Positions 22,604 to 23,135 of a stretch of 23,135 bases of DNA are shown one piece after another. This DNA is from Firmicutes bacterium UBA911 (GTDB taxonomy: Bacteria; Bacillota; Desulfotomaculia; Desulfotomaculales; Desulforudaceae), in NCBI GenBank assembly GCA_002294005.1, contig DBEH01000048.1, positions 1-23,135 on the forward strand, given 5' to 3'. The position numbers and the translations under genes are program-made. Position 1 is the first letter of the stretch. Each line of letters starts with the position of its first letter. The notes under the pieces were generated by a model. It had not been told where the DNA came from. It searched no databases and was given only the letters and a program-made list of their open reading frames with translations.

Positions 22604-23135
22604 TTGACGAAAAAACGGGTCCACGAAGTGGCCAAGGAGATTAACATGGGGAGCAAAGAATTGCTCAAGATTTTGACGGACCTGGGTGTCGCGGTCAAAT
22701 CACATATGAGTACCCTGGACCCGGAAGACATTGTGCGCCTGCGGGAGCGCCTTGACGCGGGGAAAAAGGGTGACAAATCCAGGGCCGCCCCGGAGGAGCG
22801 TGGCGGGCCGGCCGGACAACCGCGCTCCCGGGGTGTCAAACTGAGCCAGTACGGCCCCGGGCTGGTGGACAAAGTGCCGCAGCGCCCGCCGGACAAGCGT
22901 TTGATTGAACGGCCGTTCCGGGTGCCGACAATTCTGCCTCCCGCCTCCGGAGAAGAGGCCAAGGCAGCACCGGCCCCCGCGCCGAAGCCGCCGGAAGAAC
23001 CAGCTGTTGAGGCCCCGCCCCGGGAGGCGCGACCGGCGCTGTTTCCGTCGGCGCCCGCGCCACAACCGGAACGGCACCGGCCGGCGCCGCCACAACCGGC
23101 GCGGCCGGCGCCGGAGCGGCGTCCGCCGCCTCCCG
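22604..23135 (+). CDS. infB: Translation initiation factor IF-2, N-terminal part (runs off the window)
   Basis: An open frame from TTG 22604 to the window end, at least 177 residues. It begins 'MTKKRVHEVAKEINMGSKEL' (TTG read as Met) and continues 'LGVAVKSHMSTLDPEDIVRL', the IF2 N-terminal subdomain. After residue 65 comes a long Pro/Ala/Arg-rich linker, typical of IF-2 from GC-rich bacteria. The GTPase domain that places fMet-tRNA on the 30S subunit lies beyond the window. The start has a strong site, GGAGGTGAT, at 22592–22600. Last gene visible in the rimP–nusA operon. Confidence 0.96.
   Translation, partial: MTKKRVHEVAKEINMGSKELLKILTDLGVAVKSHMSTLDPEDIVRLRERLDAGKKGDKSRAAPEERGGPAGQPRSRGVKLSQYGPGLVDKVPQRPPDKRLIERPFRVPTILPPASGEEAKAAPAPAPKPPEEPAVEAPPREARPALFPSAPAPQPERHRPAPPQPARPAPERRPPPP

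Overview
The window looks like the chromosome of a GC-rich, anaerobic, Gram-positive member of the Clostridia (Peptococcaceae / Desulfotomaculum-Desulforudis-Pelotomaculum type). This is inferred from typical Firmicutes gene orders (dtd–MBL hydrolase–hisS–aspS; alaS–ireB–ruvX–DUF1292–mltG; rimP–nusA–ylxR–ylxQ–infB), strong sigma-A type promoters, frequent GTG/TTG starts behind strong Shine-Dalgarno sites, an S-box riboswitch and several ferredoxin-type proteins. No species call can be made from sequence reading alone.

Layout. (1) 1–4675, plus strand: the probable tail of dtd, a metallo-beta-lactamase-fold hydrolase, a single ORF that appears to fuse HicB antitoxin and HicA toxin domains, then hisS and aspS. 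(2) 4676–6612: a 6S RNA gene with its own promoter and a terminator, a cysteine desulfurase, and a 57-residue zinc-ribbon protein. (3) 6624–9238, minus strand: a three-gene operon (DUF39/COG1900, NIL-domain ferredoxin, UPF0280/COG2122) behind a complete SAM-I riboswitch and terminator. This is the anaerobic homocysteine biosynthesis gene set. (4) 9240–9590: a lower-GC patch with decayed remnants of an addiction-module antitoxin and an AbiEii-like protein. (5) 9698–19515, plus strand: alaS (with an in-frame insertion in its editing domain), ireB, an aldo/keto reductase–ferredoxin, ruvX, a DUF1292 protein, a VanW protein, mltG and a penicillin-binding transpeptidase broken by a 4-bp duplication. 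REP-like palindromes lie between mltG and the PBP gene. (6) 19519–23135, plus strand: an FmdB-type zinc ribbon, thioredoxin, and the rimP–nusA–ylxR–ylxQ–infB operon; infB runs off the end.

The most interesting points are: the HicB–HicA single-chain fusion; the SAM-riboswitch control of the DUF39/NIL/UPF0280 operon facing a cysteine desulfurase and an unannotated zinc-ribbon gene; repeated copying of short gene 3' ends just downstream of dtd, iscS and (more weakly) aspS and the MBL gene; the (CCGT)2 frameshift separating the KTG box of the PBP; and the extra 38 residues next to the CGGTH metal site of AlaRS.
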